Below, in pieces: positions 62,960-64,000 of a DNA stretch of 64,000 bases (the first letter of the stretch is position 1; each line of letters starts with the position of its first letter). This DNA comes from Microvirga sesbaniae. Its GTDB lineage: Bacteria > Pseudomonadota > Alphaproteobacteria > Rhizobiales > Beijerinckiaceae. The notes under the pieces were generated by a model, which was not told where the DNA came from, did not search any database, and saw nothing but the letters and a program-made list of their open reading frames with translations. The stretch covers positions 62,001-126,000 of the forward strand of contig NZ_JAMXFJ010000012.1 in NCBI RefSeq assembly GCF_025460805.1, read 5' to 3'. Made by a program: the position numbers and the translations under genes.

Positions 62960-64000
62960 CTACTCCGCCGCCTGAAGGGCTTCGCGCCGGCCGACGATCC
63001 GCGTCGCCCGCGTGTCGCCCGACGCCGTTTCGCTCAAGGCCTTGAAGACCAGGTTGCGCGCGACCGTCGCGCGGTACGCCGACGAGGCCCGGTGGTCGTC
63101 GAGGGGCTGGTAGTCGCGCGCGATGGCCGCCATGGCGTCTCCCCAGGACCCGGGCTCGTCCAGGGACACGCCCGCCAGCGCCCGCTCCGTCTCGGCGGCG
63201 CGCTTCGGGGTGCCGGCCATGCCGCCGAACGCGATGCGGGCGGCCACGATGCGCCGCCCGTCGAGGGTGAACTTGAAGGCGCCGAGCACCGACGAGATGT
63301 CCTCGTCGAAACGCTTCGAGATCTTGTACGCGCGGAAGGCTTCGTCGGCCTTGAGCTTCGGCACGCTCACCCGGCGCACGAACTCGCCCGGCAGCCGGTC
63401 CTGCCGGCGATAGGCGATGAAGAAATCCTCGAGCGCCAGGGTGCGCGTCGCCTCGCCGCGGCGCAGCGCCAGCGCCGCGCCGAGCGCGATGAAGACCGGC
63501 GCGAGGTCGCCGATGGGCGACCCGTTGGCGATGCTGCCGCCGACGGTTCCCGAGGCGCGCACCTGCGCCGAGCCGAAGCGGCGCATCACCTCGCCGAGAT
63601 CCGGGTCGATCCGCGCGAGGGCGGGATGGATGGCTGCGTGCGACACGGTGGCGCCGATGCCGAGCGCCTCCGGGGAATCCTCGACGAGATCGAGACCGGC
63701 CACGCGCCCGAGCCAGATGATCTTCTCGATCTCCATCATGGCCTTGGTGATCCACAGCCCCACATCGGTGCAGCCGGCCACCAGGGTCGCATCGGGATGC
63801 CGCCCATACAGCTCCGCCAGGGAGGCCTCGCTCGCGGGCGCGGCGAAGAAGCGGGTCTCGTCGCCGACGAAGACGTCGCGCCCATCGGCAAGGCTCGCGA
63901 GACCTTGCGCAGTCGGCCCGCTCCTCGCCGCGAACGAATCGTCGGCCGGTCCGCCGCAGGCTTGCAGGGTCGCATCGACGATCGGCCGGTAGCCGGTGCA
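62960..64000 (-). CDS. xdhA: Xanthine dehydrogenase FAD/Fe-S subunit (partial)
   Basis: The frame is open to the window edge, so the gene is cut at its 5' end; 346 C-terminal residues are present. The first visible residues, CTGYRPIVDATLQAC, are the end of the second [2Fe-2S] domain. A linker leads into the FAD domain (GCTDVGLWITK, GATVSHAAIHPAL, GTVGGSIANGSPIGDLAP) and the CO-dehydrogenase flavoprotein C-terminal domain (FGGMAGTPKRA). This is the XdhA arrangement in which Fe-S and FAD domains share one subunit. It passes electrons from XdhB to NAD+. xdhB follows by 4 bp. Confidence 0.95.
   Translation of the reverse strand, partial: CTGYRPIVDATLQACGGPADDSFAARSGPTAQGLASLADGRDVFVGDETRFFAAPASEASLAELYGRHPDATLVAGCTDVGLWITKAMMEIEKIIWLGRVAGLDLVEDSPEALGIGATVSHAAIHPALARIDPDLGEVMRRFGSAQVRASGTVGGSIANGSPIGDLAPVFIALGAALALRRGEATRTLALEDFFIAYRRQDRLPGEFVRRVSVPKLKADEAFRAYKISKRFDEDISSVLGAFKFTLDGRRIVAARIAFGGMAGTPKRAAETERALAGVSLDEPGSWGDAMAAIARDYQPLDDHRASSAYRATVARNLVFKALSETASGDTRATRIVGRREALQAAE

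Overview
The window is high-GC DNA from an alphaproteobacterium of the order Hyphomicrobiales (Rhizobiales). I lean towards Methylobacteriaceae, for example a Microvirga-like genome. The basis is inference: the gene families (DUF2865, TIGR02281 aspartic protease, DUF1289, GluRS paralogue, ATM1-type ABC exporter next to psd-pssA), codon use, and a very abundant family of paired-hairpin intergenic repeats. I see no rRNA, CRISPR array, transposase or integrase gene.

Layout. 1-3.3 kb: a LexA/CI-like repressor, a zinc-ribbon protein and two small proteins; the repressor gene and the locus at 2.2 kb share the same ATGCAT-N-ATGCAT operator. 3.5-10 kb: an island-like stretch with an RTX lipase of clearly lower GC, an XRE regulator, an SRAP protein and a CAP-domain secreted protein enclosed by a 95-bp inverted repeat. 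It ends at tRNA-Phe, whose last 16 bp are repeated at 3510. 10-17.3 kb: core genes yacG, maf, pssA, psd, an ATM1-like exporter, a LysM protein and a LOG-family protein. 17.6-24.5 kb: GIY-YIG protein, citramalate synthase with a coupled acetyltransferase, cysS, and a divergent LysR/LysE pair. 24.7-33 kb: CreA, DUF2865, a two-gene ABC exporter, a glutamyl-tRNA synthetase, NAD synthetase. 33-41.3 kb: a 27-residue membrane peptide, class II DAHP synthase, glutathione reductase, a tripartite tricarboxylate transporter (tctC-tctB-tctA), a DUF2059 protein and rpiA. 41.5-50 kb: a secreted hypothetical protein, gph, tRNA-Val, an L,D-transpeptidase, DUF971, moaA, a periplasmic binding protein, a beta-hydroxyacid dehydrogenase, an enoyl-CoA hydratase and a uracil-DNA glycosylase homologue. 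50-55.3 kb: nuclease, cobT/cobS (cobalamin lower-ligand attachment), DUF1289, an aspartic protease and two secreted proteins. 56-64 kb: dusA, ybaK and a purine-catabolism group (ureE with a histidine-rich tail, guaD, xdhC, xdhB, partial xdhA).

Gene interplay. guaD and xdhABC convert guanine to xanthine and then urate, and ureE would serve the nickel enzyme that consumes urea at the end of that route. cobT makes alpha-ribazole phosphate and cobS joins ribazole to the corrinoid. psd and pssA make phosphatidylethanolamine from CDP-diacylglycerol. tctCBA is a complete carboxylate importer with a stem-loop after the binding-protein gene.

The intergenic space is dominated by about 40 copies of a roughly 95-bp element made of two hairpins in inverted arrangement, plus a second dispersed repeat family. 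Most ORFs in those stretches are translations of repeats, not genes. The least explained items are the shared-operator regulon at 0-2.7 kb, the inverted-repeat-bounded CAP unit, the 27-residue membrane peptide, and an AT-rich gap at 56 kb that holds a candidate small ORF with its own terminator.
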